In this document: piece after piece, positions 18,214-27,434 of the stretch | Numbering within the stretch: the stretch's first letter is position 1 | Layout: the number at the start of each line of letters is the position of its first letter | Assembly: GCA_944390865.1 (NCBI GenBank) | Contig: CALXRC010000009.1 | Location: 1 to 64,000 of the forward strand | Source of the DNA: an uncultured Spirochaetales bacterium | GTDB taxonomy: Bacteria; Spirochaetota; Spirochaetia; Sphaerochaetales; Sphaerochaetaceae | Length of the DNA stretch: 64,000 nt | Reading direction: 5' to 3' | Translations under genes and position numbers: made by a program | The notes under the pieces: generated by a model | What the model was told of the DNA's origin: nothing | The model's database searches: none | Seen by the model: the letters and a program-made list of their open reading frames with translations, nothing else

Positions 18214-19029
18214 TTAAAATGCGATCCCGGCAGCCACATCGTTGACATAGATGAGGCTGTCAGGATGGTTCTGGATCAGCGTGACAGGGAAAGAGCCTGA
18301 CGGACTGTCGAAAAGAGCTCTTCTGACCACAGCCCTATGCCAGGGGCGGAAGACTCCAAGGCGGATCTTTCTGGCAGACAGGATCTCTTTCATTCCGACA
18401 GTCACGGCATATTTAGGCATTGCGTCAATCGCGCCGTTCAGGTCTCCGATCGCGTTTGCCGTCCTTGTCTCCCTGCTGATTTCTATGACTCTTGTCCTTC
18501 TTTCAGCAAATTCCTCAGCGCTCACGTCCTCTGCCTCGTTGAAAGCCAGGTGACCGTTTATGCCGATTCCTCCGAAACAGATGTCAACCTTGCCGAGCTC
18601 CTGAATTATGGAGAGAATCTTTTCCGGCGCGTCCGGATCCGGGAAAATGCGCTGTGAGGCCGGTACGTTGAGCTCCTGCGGCAGCACATTGTAAAGCGAT
18701 CTGTCCATGAAGCCCCTGAAAGACAGGAGGTGGTCTTTTGCTATCCAGTGCCTGCTGTCATCCAGATACTCATCCATATTGATGAGCCAGACATTTTTCA
18801 ATGAAAGCTTCCAGTCAGCGGCAAGCTGGGCGAAAAAAGGATACTGTCCCACAGGTCCCACAGGGACGATGAAGACTGTCTTCTCGCCTTTTTCGTTGTT
18901 TTCTCTGACTGTCCGGGCCATTTCCTCAGCCATTGCCCTGAAAACAGCCTCGCTGCTTTCAAGGCAGACAGTCCTGATCTTTCCTTCATCAAACCTTTCC
19001 TTCGGGTAAGAATAGTACTTCGTGTCCAT
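18214..19029 (-). CDS. NagB-family glucosamine/galactosamine-6-phosphate deaminase-like
   Basis: The 271-residue protein belongs to the NagB/RpiA/PGL fold. GGIGINGHLAFNEA matches the NagB active-site motif, and WLINMDEYLDDSRHW holds the acid residues. The N-terminal P-loop-like motif is altered (VPVGPVGQYPFF where NagB has PTGGTPL), so it is a divergent branch and may use another amino sugar phosphate. I chose ATG 19029 because AAGGAG lies 6 bp upstream; a TTG at 19047 is in frame. It is coupled to the upstream kinase gene, whose stop at 19044 sits just upstream of the ribosome binding site. Confidence 0.82.
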   Translation of the reverse strand: MDTKYYSYPKERFDEGKIRTVCLESSEAVFRAMAEEMARTVRENNEKGEKTVFIVPVGPVGQYPFFAQLAADWKLSLKNVWLINMDEYLDDSRHWIAKDHLLSFRGFMDRSLYNVLPQELNVPASQRIFPDPDAPEKILSIIQELGKVDICFGGIGINGHLAFNEAEDVSAEEFAERRTRVIEISRETRTANAIGDLNGAIDAMPKYAVTVGMKEILSARKIRLGVFRPWHRAVVRRALFDSPSGSFPVTLIQNHPDSLIYVNDVAAGIAF

Positions 19030-19043
19030 GGGTATCTCCTTTT

Positions 19044-20192
19044 TCAAACGAATGTCAGGAAATCAGTCCTGATCTCATCTTCAATCATCGGCCTCATATA
19101 CTCAAAGAAGCCGCTGGTCAGACTGCCGTCCTTTGTGACAAAGCTGCCGTCCATGCAGCGTTCAGAAAGGATCTCATCCGTGATCGGGACGACATCGATC
19201 CTGCTTCTGTATGGATCATTGTCTGTCCTGACTATGATGCTCATTGAGCTGTTCAGCCCGGCCATGGCAGCCTTTGCGCTCTCGCAGCCGCACAGGAAGG
19301 CTTCCTTTCTGTCCCTGACGCTCTGGTACATAATGCTTGAGCGGGAAAGTATTCCGGGCTTTTCGCTCCTGCTCTTGATCCCGAGGTTTTTCGTGATGCA
19401 CTGGCTCAGGTGGGCGCTGACATCTCCAAAGTAGACAGAGCGGCCTGAGGTGAAGACAGGCCTGACAACTGGCTTTCCTTCCCTGTCTTTCAGTCCTTCG
19501 CTTGCGACAATGACTGCAGAAGTCTTTTTAGAGAAGATGCCTTCGACTCTGTCCAGAAAGTCCTGCTCGTCCCAGGCTGTCTCAGGAAGGAGAATCATGT
19601 CAGGTCCTTCCGCTTCCCTTGTGCCTGCAAGGGCAGTGGAGGCTGTCAGCCAGCCGGCATTGCGTCCGAAGCATTCGATGACGACAGCATGGATGGGAAG
19701 GGAGTGGACATCGGTCATGGCCTCTCGGACTGACGAGATCATATACCTGGCTGCAGAAAGAAAGCCCGGGCTGTGGTCAGTGATGCTCAGATCGTTGTCC
19801 ATGGTCTTTGGAATTCCTGTCGTCACAAGGCCTGAATCCTTTCCCTTGGCGGCAAGCTTCCTGACTGTGTCCATTGTGCCGTTGCCTCCGGCGCCTATGA
19901 CAATGCTGAAGCCTTTTTCGCTGAGCCGTTCAGCGATGAGCGCGTAGTCTCTGTCTTCCAGATGATCCCTGCCGCTTCCGATGGCGGAGCCCGGAGTCCT
20001 CGCCAGCCTTTCAAGATCGCTGTCAGTCAGCAATGGCAGTGGAAGCAGCCTGTCAGAAAGGACTGCTGCAATCCCATGCGGAGCGAAGAAGGTCTCGACA
20101 TTTTTCTCCTGCAGCGTCCTGACTGCTCCTGCAAGCGATGCATTTAGAACTGCGGTGGGTCCGCCACCATGAAAAACCAGGGCCTTAGGCAT
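19044..20192 (-). CDS. Phosphofructokinase-family sugar-phosphate kinase
   Basis: This PFK-family kinase (382 residues) would phosphorylate a ketose 6-phosphate. GAGGNGTMDTV takes the place of the GGDG/GGDD phosphoryl-donor motif and PKTMDNDL that of the catalytic P[GK]TIDND loop. Gly at the first site suggests ATP use, whereas Lys in PKT is typical of pyrophosphate-dependent or mixed types, so the donor is unsettled. GRNAGWLTASTAL matches the family. ATG 20192 has AAGGAG 7 bp upstream and overlaps the lacI end by 8 bp; a TTG at 20198 is less likely. Confidence 0.85.
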   Translation of the reverse strand: MPKALVFHGGGPTAVLNASLAGAVRTLQEKNVETFFAPHGIAAVLSDRLLPLPLLTDSDLERLARTPGSAIGSGRDHLEDRDYALIAERLSEKGFSIVIGAGGNGTMDTVRKLAAKGKDSGLVTTGIPKTMDNDLSITDHSPGFLSAARYMISSVREAMTDVHSLPIHAVVIECFGRNAGWLTASTALAGTREAEGPDMILLPETAWDEQDFLDRVEGIFSKKTSAVIVASEGLKDREGKPVVRPVFTSGRSVYFGDVSAHLSQCITKNLGIKSRSEKPGILSRSSIMYQSVRDRKEAFLCGCESAKAAMAGLNSSMSIIVRTDNDPYRSRIDVVPITDEILSERCMDGSFVTKDGSLTSGFFEYMRPMIEDEIRTDFLTFV

Positions 20193-21201
20193 GGGCAAGC
20201 TCCTTGACTGAATCTCTTTTTATCAGGGTGAATGGCAGATTGAGGCGGACAGGGTAGTTCCTGGCGCTCTCGCTGCGCTCAAGGGCAAGCAGGAGGGCAA
20301 AGCGTCCCATCTCCCGCTTGGGCACGTCAATTGTCGTGAGGGACGGACTCAGATAGGCAGAGGCAGAAATATTGTCAAAGCCGGTCACTGACACATCGTC
20401 CGGTATTCTGCGGCTGTTGTCGGAAAGCCACTTCATCGCACCTGCCGCCAGATTGTCATTTGCGCAGATAAGCGCTGTGGGTGAGGCTGATGAAAAAAGC
20501 AGGGCGCTCCTGCTGTAGCCGTCCTCGCTTGTGAGGTAAGAGTCGCAGACAAGGGAAGGATCAAAGTCAAGGCCGCAGGCTCTCAGGCCTTCAAGATAGC
20601 CTTCGTAACGGAATTCATTGTGCACCCTGTCCTGGTTCACAGGGCCCAGGAATGCGATCTTTCTGTGTCCGATGGAATGAAGGAAGCTCACGCTCTGGGC
20701 TATGCCCTGACGGGCATCGCAGATGACTTCGTCCATGCCTCCTACCGGGTTGAGCCCGGTGTAGATGAGCTGCCTGCTGCAGGCTCTGACTCTCTTCAGC
20801 ACTTCCTTTCTCACTCTTCCAAGCAGGATGGCGATGTCAAAGCGTTCGCTTTCAAGGTTCTTGAAAAAGTCATCTTCATAGATGCTGAGCACTTTCAGCT
20901 GAATGCTGCAGACTGATGTCCTCTCACACTCTTGTCTTATGCCTTCTACAATCTCGCTGAAAAAGGGGCTCAGTATGGATTCATGGTCAGAAAGGAAGAG
21001 AATGCCTGCCTTGATCACCTTGTTCTGGTTCAGCGTCTTCATGCGGGAGGCGAAATAGCCCATGCGCCTGGCGCTGTCAATGACAGCACTGACTGTGTCT
21101 GTGCTGATCTTCCTTGACCTGTCGCCGGACAGCACACGTGATACTGTCGATACGCTCACGCCGCATTCCTTTGCTATGTCTGAAAGCAGGACTTTAGCCA
21201 A
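20185..21201 (-). CDS. LacI-family transcriptional repressor
   Basis: The helix-turn-helix LLSDIAKECGVSVSTVSRVLSGDRSRKIS (about residues 5-32) includes the LacI hinge-helix region and is followed by a sugar-binding effector domain (about 60-335; FDVAILLGR, FLGPVNQDR, ICANDNLAAGAMKWL, GFDNISASAYLSPSLTTI). I chose TTG 21201 because AAGGAG lies 7 bp upstream and the protein then starts like other LacI proteins; an ATG 51 bp upstream lies ahead of the -10 box and cannot be transcribed from this promoter. It heads a seven-gene amino-sugar operon that it probably represses, along with itself. Confidence 0.93.
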   Translation of the reverse strand: MAKVLLSDIAKECGVSVSTVSRVLSGDRSRKISTDTVSAVIDSARRMGYFASRMKTLNQNKVIKAGILFLSDHESILSPFFSEIVEGIRQECERTSVCSIQLKVLSIYEDDFFKNLESERFDIAILLGRVRKEVLKRVRACSRQLIYTGLNPVGGMDEVICDARQGIAQSVSFLHSIGHRKIAFLGPVNQDRVHNEFRYEGYLEGLRACGLDFDPSLVCDSYLTSEDGYSRSALLFSSASPTALICANDNLAAGAMKWLSDNSRRIPDDVSVTGFDNISASAYLSPSLTTIDVPKREMGRFALLLALERSESARNYPVRLNLPFTLIKRDSVKELAHA

Positions 21202-21231
21202 ATAATTGCTCCTTTTTCTTAGTACGTTTTC

Positions 21232-21260
21232 AGCATAACATGGAAAATTCAAGTTGTAAA
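21232..21260 (-). promoter_or_regulatory. Promoter of the LacI-led operon
   Basis: On the minus strand, -35 TTTACA (21260-21255), 17 bp spacer, -10 TATGCT (21237-21232). Transcription would start near 21225, giving a leader of about 24 nt with AAGGAG before the TTG start at 21201. Confidence 0.65.
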
Positions 21261-21271
21261 AGAAAATATTT

Positions 21272-21287
21272 ATCCAAATTTTTGGAT
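21272..21287. promoter_or_regulatory. Palindrome, candidate LacI operator
   Basis: ATCCAAATTTTTGGAT is a perfect inverted repeat (7 bp arms, 2 bp centre) lying 12 bp upstream of the -35 box of the lacI operon. It is the best operator candidate for autoregulation, though most LacI operators have a central CG step that this one lacks. Confidence 0.45.
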
Positions 21288-21299
21288 TAGAAAATAAGA

Positions 21300-21324
21300 G
21301 AGGACAGGGCTGAAACCTGTCCTC
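21300..21324 (-). terminator. Hairpin after the DUF362 ferredoxin gene
   Basis: GAGGACAGG (21300-21308) pairs with CCTGTCCTC (21316-21324) across a 7-base loop. On the minus strand TCTTATTTTC follows, a weak U tract. It lies 8 bp past the stop of the DUF362 gene. Confidence 0.55.
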
Positions 21325-21331
21325 CTTGTGC

Positions 21332-22432
21332 TTATCTGACTCTGATCAGATTGTACTTCCTTTCTCCCAGGCCGATAGACTCGGCATACTCCAGTCCCTG
21401 CTTCCAGGAAGTGTCCGGGTGTATGTCATGGAAATGGTCCCCTGTATGCTCTGCCGCCTCGCTGAGCATGCTGCCCGGACTTGGAGGCATTGCACACACT
21501 GCGTCTGCACAGGCCTGGTCCAGGGCGACAGGATCAAAGGATGCGAACAGTCCGACGTTTCCTGTGACAGGAACATCATTCTCGCTGTGGCAGTCGCAGT
21601 TCGGAGAAATGTCCACAGCTATCGAGATGTGAAAAGCCGGCCTGCCCTGCAGGACAGCCTTTGCGTATTCCATCATCCTGCAGTTGAGGATCTCGTTGCT
21701 GTTTGAGACGCCTTCGCTGATTGCATCAACCGGGCAGACGCCGATGCAGCGTCCGCAGCCCGCGCATCTGGTCAGGTCGATGCGGCACTTCCCATTCTCG
21801 AATGAAGGTGCCCCATGGGCGCAGATCTTTTCGCAGCGGCGGCAGCCTATGCATTTTGAGCTGTCAGCCACCGGCTTACCCTGAGAGTGCATGTCCATTT
21901 TTCCTGCCCTTGAACCGCAGCCCATTCCTATGTTCTTCAGCGCGCCGCCGAAACCTGTCGCCTCATGGCCCTTGAAATGGGTCAGCGAGATGAAGACGTC
22001 GGCATCCATGACAGCCCGTCCGATGTGGGCGCTGTGCACATATTTTCCGTCTACGGGAACATCAACGTCATCTGTTCCCTTAAGCCCGTCTGCGATGATT
22101 ATCTGGCAGCCTGTCGTAAGCGGACTGAAGCCGTTGAGATTTGCGCTGTCCAGATGATCAAGCGCGTTCTTCCTTCCTCCCACATAGAGCGTATTGCAGT
22201 CGGTGAGGAAGGGCTTTCCTCCCAGCTTTTTAACCTCATCTGCCACGCAGCGTGCCCAGTTGGGGCGCAGGAAGGCGAGGTTGCCCGGCTCTCCGAAATG
22301 CATTTTTATGGCAGCATAGTGGTTTTTGAAATCGATATTTGCGATACCGGCCTTTTCCATCAGGCGCGTCAGCTTGTCAAGCAGCGAGTTGTTGAAGCCT
22401 GTTCTCAGATCGCAGAAATAAACATCACTCAT
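21332..22432 (-). CDS. DUF362-family 4Fe-4S protein
   Basis: The 366-residue protein has a DUF362 domain (about residues 1-180: IKMHFGEPGNLAFLRPNW, FLTDCNTLYVGGRKNALDHL, VFISLTHFKGHEATGFGGALKNIGMG). Two [4Fe-4S] motifs follow, CIGCRRCEKIC (about 190) and CAGCGRCIGVCPVDA (about 218), and the C-terminal part of DUF362 completes it. These proteins are thought to bind iron-sulfur clusters for unknown redox or cluster-transfer roles. ATG 22432 follows AAGGAG; an ATG 51 bp upstream lacks one. It is divergent from uvrA2 and transcribed alone. Confidence 0.88.
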   Translation of the reverse strand: MSDVYFCDLRTGFNNSLLDKLTRLMEKAGIANIDFKNHYAAIKMHFGEPGNLAFLRPNWARCVADEVKKLGGKPFLTDCNTLYVGGRKNALDHLDSANLNGFSPLTTGCQIIIADGLKGTDDVDVPVDGKYVHSAHIGRAVMDADVFISLTHFKGHEATGFGGALKNIGMGCGSRAGKMDMHSQGKPVADSSKCIGCRRCEKICAHGAPSFENGKCRIDLTRCAGCGRCIGVCPVDAISEGVSNSNEILNCRMMEYAKAVLQGRPAFHISIAVDISPNCDCHSENDVPVTGNVGLFASFDPVALDQACADAVCAMPPSPGSMLSEAAEHTGDHFHDIHPDTSWKQGLEYAESIGLGERKYNLIRVR

Positions 22433-22474
22433 GTTTTTAACTCCTTCCAGATGGAGAGTAGCTGAGAAACCTGC

Positions 22475-22503
22475 TTTAAGCAAGAAAGAACTTTTCCTAT
22501 AAT
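22475..22503 (+). promoter_or_regulatory. uvrA2 promoter, leaderless
   Basis: A perfect TATAAT (22498-22503) ends 6 bp before the ATG at 22510. A weak TTTAAG -35 (22475-22480) stands 17 bp upstream. No ribosome binding site lies between the -10 box and the ATG. Confidence 0.6.
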
Positions 22504-22509
22504 ACTCGT

Positions 22510-24981
22510 ATGCCGGATAAAATCATTGTCAGAAAAGCCCGTGTCCACAACCTCAAGGACATTGATGTCGAGATCCCGCTGAACAGGATCAATGCAGTGT
22601 GCGGGCTGTCAGGAAGCGGAAAGTCGTCTCTTGCCCTCGGCGTGCTATATGCCGAAGGCTCAAGAAGGTATCTTGAGAGCCTGTCAACCTACACAAGACG
22701 CAGGATGACTCAGGCCCAGAAGGCCTTTGTCGACGAAGTGCTCTACATTCCGGCCGCGCTTGCCCTGAGACAGCGTCCTGCAGTGCCCGGCATAAGAAGC
22801 ACCTTCGGAACCTCGAGCGAGCTGCTCAATTCGCTGCGCCTGATGTTTTCCCGTCTGGCAAGCCATGCCTGTCCGAACGGGCACTACCATGAGCCGACGC
22901 TGGATGTGGCAGCGGGAAAGGAGCTTGTCTGTCCTGTCTGCGGGGAACGCTTCTTTGCTCCAGGAGCCGAAGACCTGGCTTTCAACAGCACCGGAGCCTG
23001 CTCTTTCTGCGACGGCACCGGCATTGTGCGCGCCGTGGATGAGTCGACGCTGGTTCCTGATGAGAGCCTCACGATTGAACAGGGTGCTGTGGCCCCCTGG
23101 AACAGCCTGATGTGGTCGCTGATGGTTGATGTCTGCCGCGAGATGGGAGTGAGGACGGACATCCCGTTCAGCGAGCTCAGCGCACAGGAGAGGGAAATAG
23201 TCTTTCACGGAAAGCCTGAGAAGAAGCACATAATCTACAAGGCGAAGAACTCCAACCAGGCTGCAGAGCTTGATTTCACGTACTACAATGCTGTCTACAC
23301 TGTCCAGAACGCCCTCTCAAAGGTCAAGGACGAAAGCGGGATGAAGAGGGTGGAGAAGTTCCTCAGGGAGGATGTGTGTCCTCACTGCCACGGCTCGAGG
23401 CTGAATGAGGCGGCCCGCCGTCCCATTGTCATGTCAAAGCATCTGGATGAGGTCTGCACAATGCCGCTTTCTTCTCTTGCCGCCTGGGTGAGGAGGATGC
23501 CTGAAAGCCTTCCTGATCAGATGCGCCCGATGGCAGAGAGCATTGCCGAAAGCTTTCTCGACAACGCGGCGCGCCTGATGGATCTGGGCCTGAGCTATCT
23601 TTCCCTTGACAGGGCTTCCTCGACCCTGTCCACAGGAGAGCGGCAGCGCGTCCAGCTTGCACGCTGCGTGCGCAACCGCACGACCGGCGTGCTGTATGTG
23701 CTGGATGAGCCTTCTATCGGCATGCATCCTGCCAACATCGAAGCACTCAAGCGCGTCATGAAGGAGCTTGTCGCTGATGGAAATACGATTGTGCTTGTCG
23801 ATCATGATGCAAGGATCCTCTCCTGTGCCGACTATATGATAGAAATGGGTCCTGGCTCTGGAAAGAACGGGGGCTTTGTGACAGCAGCCGGAAGCCTGGA
23901 GGAGATAAAGGCAAATCCGGCTTCCCTCATAGGTCCTTTCCTGACAGGCCAGGCTCAGGCCCCTGTCAGGAGCCTTCTTGATGCCGGAAGGCTTTTCAGC
24001 AGAGGAAAAATCACTCTTGAGACAGGAAGCATACATACAGTCAGGCCGCTTGAGCTTGCCGTGCCGAAAGGCTGCCTTACCGTTGTCACTGGTGTCTCCG
24101 GCTCCGGAAAGACAACGCTGATCCTGGAAAGCCTTGTTCCGGCACTGGAGGCCATGGCTTCAGGAAAGAAGCTTCCCTCACATGTGAAAAGCCTCAGTGC
24201 TGAGGGAATAAAGGCAGTCAAGCTCATAGACGCAAGTCCGATCGGGATCAACATACGTTCTACGGTTGCTACATACTCAGGCGTGCATGATGAGCTGAGA
24301 AAGCTCTTTGCCCGTCAGAAGGAGGCCAGGGATGCTGGCTACAGGGCGGGAGACTTTTCTTGCAATACAGGCTCCCTGCGCTGTCCTGTGTGCGACGGCA
24401 CAGGACAGATCAGCCTTGATGTCCAGTTCCTGCCTGATGTCGACATTCCCTGTCCTGAGTGCAGGGGCTCGCGTTATGGCAGGGATGCGCGCAAAGTGCA
24501 TTACAACGGCTTCTCGCTTCCAGAAATCATGGCCATGGACATCAGCGATGTCATTCCGCTTTTCAGCGGGAAGAGCGCACTGAGAGGAAAGCTGGAAACC
24601 CTGGCCCAGCTCGGACTGGGCTATCTCACGCTGGGACAGGAGACCCCGGGCCTGTCCGGAGGAGAAGCGCAGCGGCTCAAGCTTGCCGGCGAGATGTCAA
24701 GAAGACAGAGCGATACCGTCTTTGTCTTTGACGAACCCTCTATAGGACTGCATCCGCTTGATGTGAGATCCCTGCTTTCTGTCTTCCAGGGCCTCATTGA
24801 CAACGGCGCGACAGTCATTGTCATTGAGCATGATGAGGATGTGATCAGGAACGCTGACTATGTGGTTGACATGGGACCCGGCGGAGGTGAGGAGGGCGGC
24901 AGGATAATCTATCAGGGACCTCTTTCCGGCCTGAAGAACTGCCGCGAGAGTCTGACCGGGAAGTATCTCTTCCGCTCTTGA
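22510..24981 (+). CDS. UvrA2-type excinuclease ABC-like ATPase
   Basis: This 823-residue tandem ABC ATPase of the UvrA family has first Walker [10 protein letters not shown] (about 32-40), signature [14 protein letters not shown], Walker [14 protein letters not shown], second Walker [10 protein letters not shown] (about 528), signature [15 protein letters not shown] and Walker [13 protein letters not shown]. Zinc modules are present ([24 protein letters not shown] with CPECRGSR). It is about 100 residues shorter than canonical UvrA, consistent with loss of the UvrB-binding region, so it is a UvrA2/drug-resistance-type paralogue. The start is 6 bp after a TATAAT box. No uvrB or uvrC lies nearby. 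proA follows 36 bp after the stop from its own promoter. Confidence 0.9.
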   Translation: MPDKIIVRKARVHNLKDIDVEIPLNRINAVCGLSGSGKSSLALGVLYAEGSRRYLESLSTYTRRRMTQAQKAFVDEVLYIPAALALRQRPAVPGIRSTFGTSSELLNSLRLMFSRLASHACPNGHYHEPTLDVAAGKELVCPVCGERFFAPGAEDLAFNSTGACSFCDGTGIVRAVDESTLVPDESLTIEQGAVAPWNSLMWSLMVDVCREMGVRTDIPFSELSAQEREIVFHGKPEKKHIIYKAKNSNQAAELDFTYYNAVYTVQNALSKVKDESGMKRVEKFLREDVCPHCHGSRLNEAARRPIVMSKHLDEVCTMPLSSLAAWVRRMPESLPDQMRPMAESIAESFLDNAARLMDLGLSYLSLDRASSTLSTGERQRVQLARCVRNRTTGVLYVLDEPSIGMHPANIEALKRVMKELVADGNTIVLVDHDARILSCADYMIEMGPGSGKNGGFVTAAGSLEEIKANPASLIGPFLTGQAQAPVRSLLDAGRLFSRGKITLETGSIHTVRPLELAVPKGCLTVVTGVSGSGKTTLILESLVPALEAMASGKKLPSHVKSLSAEGIKAVKLIDASPIGINIRSTVATYSGVHDELRKLFARQKEARDAGYRAGDFSCNTGSLRCPVCDGTGQISLDVQFLPDVDIPCPECRGSRYGRDARKVHYNGFSLPEIMAMDISDVIPLFSGKSALRGKLETLAQLGLGYLTLGQETPGLSGGEAQRLKLAGEMSRRQSDTVFVFDEPSIGLHPLDVRSLLSVFQGLIDNGATVIVIEHDEDVIRNADYVVDMGPGGGEEGGRIIYQGPLSGLKNCRESLTGKYLFRS

Positions 24982-25010
24982 TTGTTTTTACCTGACAAAA
25001 GAACTATCCT
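24982..25010 (+). promoter_or_regulatory. proA promoter, leaderless
   Basis: -35 TTGTTT (24982-24987), 17 bp spacer, -10 TATCCT (25005-25010), then 7 bp to the ATG at 25018. No ribosome binding site. The promoter begins immediately after the uvrA2 stop. Confidence 0.6.
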
Positions 25011-25017
25011 TATTCAC

Positions 25018-26310
25018 ATGAGTGATGCAGCTAAAACAGAATACAGGGAATTGAGAGGCCAGGCCGCAAGGCTGGCCGTAATGTCGGACAGTGAGCGCAA
25101 TGCCATGCTCTGCAGGCTGGCTGATGCCCTTGAGGCAGACAGGGAGACTGTTTTCGCGGCGAACAGGGAAGATGTCCTGGCAGCAGAAGAGGCTTCGCTT
25201 TCTGATGCCCTCGTGCACAGGCTTGTGCTTGATGAGAGGAAGCTTGCATCTGCCGTGGAAGGCGTCAGGTCTGTCGCACGCCTCAGCTGTCCTCTTGGCC
25301 TTGTCAGGGAGCGCAGGCTGCTTGATGAAGGACTGGTCCTTGAGCGCGTGACTTATCCGATCGGGGTGATCGGCATGATCTTCGAAGCCAGGCCTGATGC
25401 GCTTATCCAGATTGTCTCGCTGTGCCTCAAAAGCGGCAACGGAATCATACTGAAGGGCGGAAAGGAAGCCTCAAGGACAAACTCTGCCCTTGTCAGCATC
25501 ATAAGAAAGACTCTGGACGGCGCCCCCTGGCTCAAGCTGCTCTCCAGCCACAGTGATGTGGATGAGATGCTGGGAATGGAGGGCGACGTTGACCTCATCA
25601 TTCCGCGGGGAAGCAATGCCTTTGTCCGCTATGTCATGCAGCATACGAACATTCCTGTAATGGGGCATGCTGACGGAATCTGCTCAGTCTATGTTGATGA
25701 GTCTGCCGACATTGATCTTGCTGTCAGGGTTGCTGTTGACTCAAAAGTCCAGTATCCGGCTGCCTGCAATGCCGTGGAGACTGTTCTGGTCCATCAGGCT
25801 GCCGCTCCTTTCTTCATTCCTGCCTTCACAAAGGCGCTGGCCGCGCATGGCGTCATCATCCATGCTGATGAGAAGGCGCTTTCCATCATCGGCAAAGACA
25901 GCCCCGATGTGGTGAGGGCAGTGGAAGAGGATTTCCACACTGAGTATCTCGGCCTTGAGCTTGCACTGAAGGTCGTCTGCAGCTTCGATAAGGCAGTTGC
26001 CCATATAGCAAGTCATTCATCGCATCACACTGACGCGATCATCACAAGCTCAGAAGAACACAAAAAGCGCTTCTTTGATGAGGTGGACTCTGCAGATGTC
26101 TTCTGCAACTGCTCCACGCGCTTTGCCGACGGCTTCCGCTTCGGCCTCGGAGCTGAGGTAGGAATCTCTACAAGCAAGCTGCATGCCAGAGGCCCTGTCG
26201 GGCTTGATGGCCTTACCACAACCAAGTGGCTTCTCTCGGGAAGCGGACAGATTGTCGATGACTACAGCAGCGGCAGAAGGAAATTCATTCACAAGGATCT
26301 TGAAATATGA
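25018..26310 (+). CDS. proA: Glutamate-5-semialdehyde dehydrogenase
   Basis: This NADPH-dependent second enzyme of proline synthesis (430 residues) reduces gamma-glutamyl phosphate. Motifs: ERVTYPIGVIGMIFEARPDALIQIVSLCLKSGNGIILKGGKEASRTN, DLIIPRGSNAFVRYVMQ, the nucleophile Cys in YPAACNAVET (about residue 249) and the family C-terminus GPVGLDGLTTTKWLL. The ATG at 25018 gives the standard N-terminus (SDAAKTEYRELRGQAARLA) and lies 7 bp after a -10 box. It overlaps proB by 4 bp, so proA-proB are one operon in the reverse of the usual order. Confidence 0.96.
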   Translation: MSDAAKTEYRELRGQAARLAVMSDSERNAMLCRLADALEADRETVFAANREDVLAAEEASLSDALVHRLVLDERKLASAVEGVRSVARLSCPLGLVRERRLLDEGLVLERVTYPIGVIGMIFEARPDALIQIVSLCLKSGNGIILKGGKEASRTNSALVSIIRKTLDGAPWLKLLSSHSDVDEMLGMEGDVDLIIPRGSNAFVRYVMQHTNIPVMGHADGICSVYVDESADIDLAVRVAVDSKVQYPAACNAVETVLVHQAAAPFFIPAFTKALAAHGVIIHADEKALSIIGKDSPDVVRAVEEDFHTEYLGLELALKVVCSFDKAVAHIASHSSHHTDAIITSSEEHKKRFFDEVDSADVFCNCSTRFADGFRFGLGAEVGISTSKLHARGPVGLDGLTTTKWLLSGSGQIVDDYSSGRRKFIHKDLEI

Positions 26311-27434
26311 GAGATTTTTCAAAGGTAAGAAGGATTGTCATCAAGGTCGGAACCAATCTTCTCTCGTCCGGAAGCGGGATCAACGCCCAGAGAGTGAGGT
26401 CCATCTGCCGTCAGATCGGGGATCTGAAGAACATGGGCTATCAGGTCATTCTTGTCTCAAGCGGAGCTGTAGGCCTGGGAGCCATGGAGCTGGGACATAA
26501 GAACAAGGTTGTCTACATCCCCATGCGGCAGGCCTGCGCCTCAATAGGGCAGCCGGTGCTGATGCAGCATTACAGGGAAGGCTTCAGGGAGTGCGGCATT
26601 CTCACGGCTCAGGTCCTGATAACGAGAAACGATCTGAACAACAGGAAGACATACAACAATCTCAGGGCTTCGGTCTCGACACTGCTGTCGATGGGCGTCG
26701 TGCCTGTGTTCAATGAAAATGATGTGGTCTCGATTGCGGAGATAGGAACTGCTTTCGGCGACAATGACAGGATGAGCGCCATGGTGGCAAGCAAGATCGA
26801 CGCCCAGCTTCTCATCCTCCTGACGGACATTGACGGACTGTATACGGGCAACCCCAGGACGGACAGGGATGCTGTCAAGCTTGATGAGGTCGACACTGTC
26901 ACGGACGGAATCATGAGCTTTGCCCGCGGGGCCGGTTCTACTTTCTCCACAGGCGGAATGAAGACAAAGCTCATGGCTGCGAAGATAGCGGCCATGGCTG
27001 ACTGCGCCACTGTCATAGCCTGCGGTGAGGACGACAACGTCCTGGTCTCTATTCTCAGGGGAGAGAACACCGGCACGTTCATTCATCCGAGCATCAGGCT
27101 GACTCAGCGTCAGCGCTGGATCATCAACAACAGCCACAGCGGCTCCATAGTCATTGACGATGGGGCTGCCGAGGCCCTTGAGAAGCACAGAAGCCTGCTT
27201 CCTTCCGGTGTGGTCGGGGTAAGCGGAATCTTCAACAGGGGAGATGTGATCCAGGTGCACAGGACTGACGGTTCGCTCTTTGGCAAGGCGGTCACTGCTT
27301 TTGACAGCACCGAGCTTGCAGTCATGATGGGGCACCGCAGCGATGAGATTGACACTATTCTCGGAAAAGGACATAAAGACTGTATCTTCCGTCCGGAGGA
27401 TCTGGTGGTGGTGAAGGATGACAGCTCATTATAA
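26307..27434 (+). CDS. proB: Glutamate 5-kinase
   Basis: This first enzyme of proline synthesis (375 residues) phosphorylates glutamate at the gamma-carboxyl. The amino-acid-kinase domain has VIKVGTNLL, LVSSGAVGLGAMEL, FNENDVVS, FGDNDRMSAMVA, LLTDIDGLYTGNP and STGGMKTKLMAAKIA (about 10-250). A C-terminal PUA domain follows (about 275-365), so it is the long form that is usually feedback-inhibited by proline. It is coupled to proA by a 4 bp overlap and overlaps the next gene by 17 bp. Confidence 0.96.
   Translation: MRDFSKVRRIVIKVGTNLLSSGSGINAQRVRSICRQIGDLKNMGYQVILVSSGAVGLGAMELGHKNKVVYIPMRQACASIGQPVLMQHYREGFRECGILTAQVLITRNDLNNRKTYNNLRASVSTLLSMGVVPVFNENDVVSIAEIGTAFGDNDRMSAMVASKIDAQLLILLTDIDGLYTGNPRTDRDAVKLDEVDTVTDGIMSFARGAGSTFSTGGMKTKLMAAKIAAMADCATVIACGEDDNVLVSILRGENTGTFIHPSIRLTQRQRWIINNSHSGSIVIDDGAAEALEKHRSLLPSGVVGVSGIFNRGDVIQVHRTDGSLFGKAVTAFDSTELAVMMGHRSDEIDTILGKGHKDCIFRPEDLVVVKDDSSL

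Noticed and set aside
26541..27374. Minus-strand open frame of 277 codons
   Set aside because: It is antisense to proB with no family match; it reflects codon bias of the real gene.
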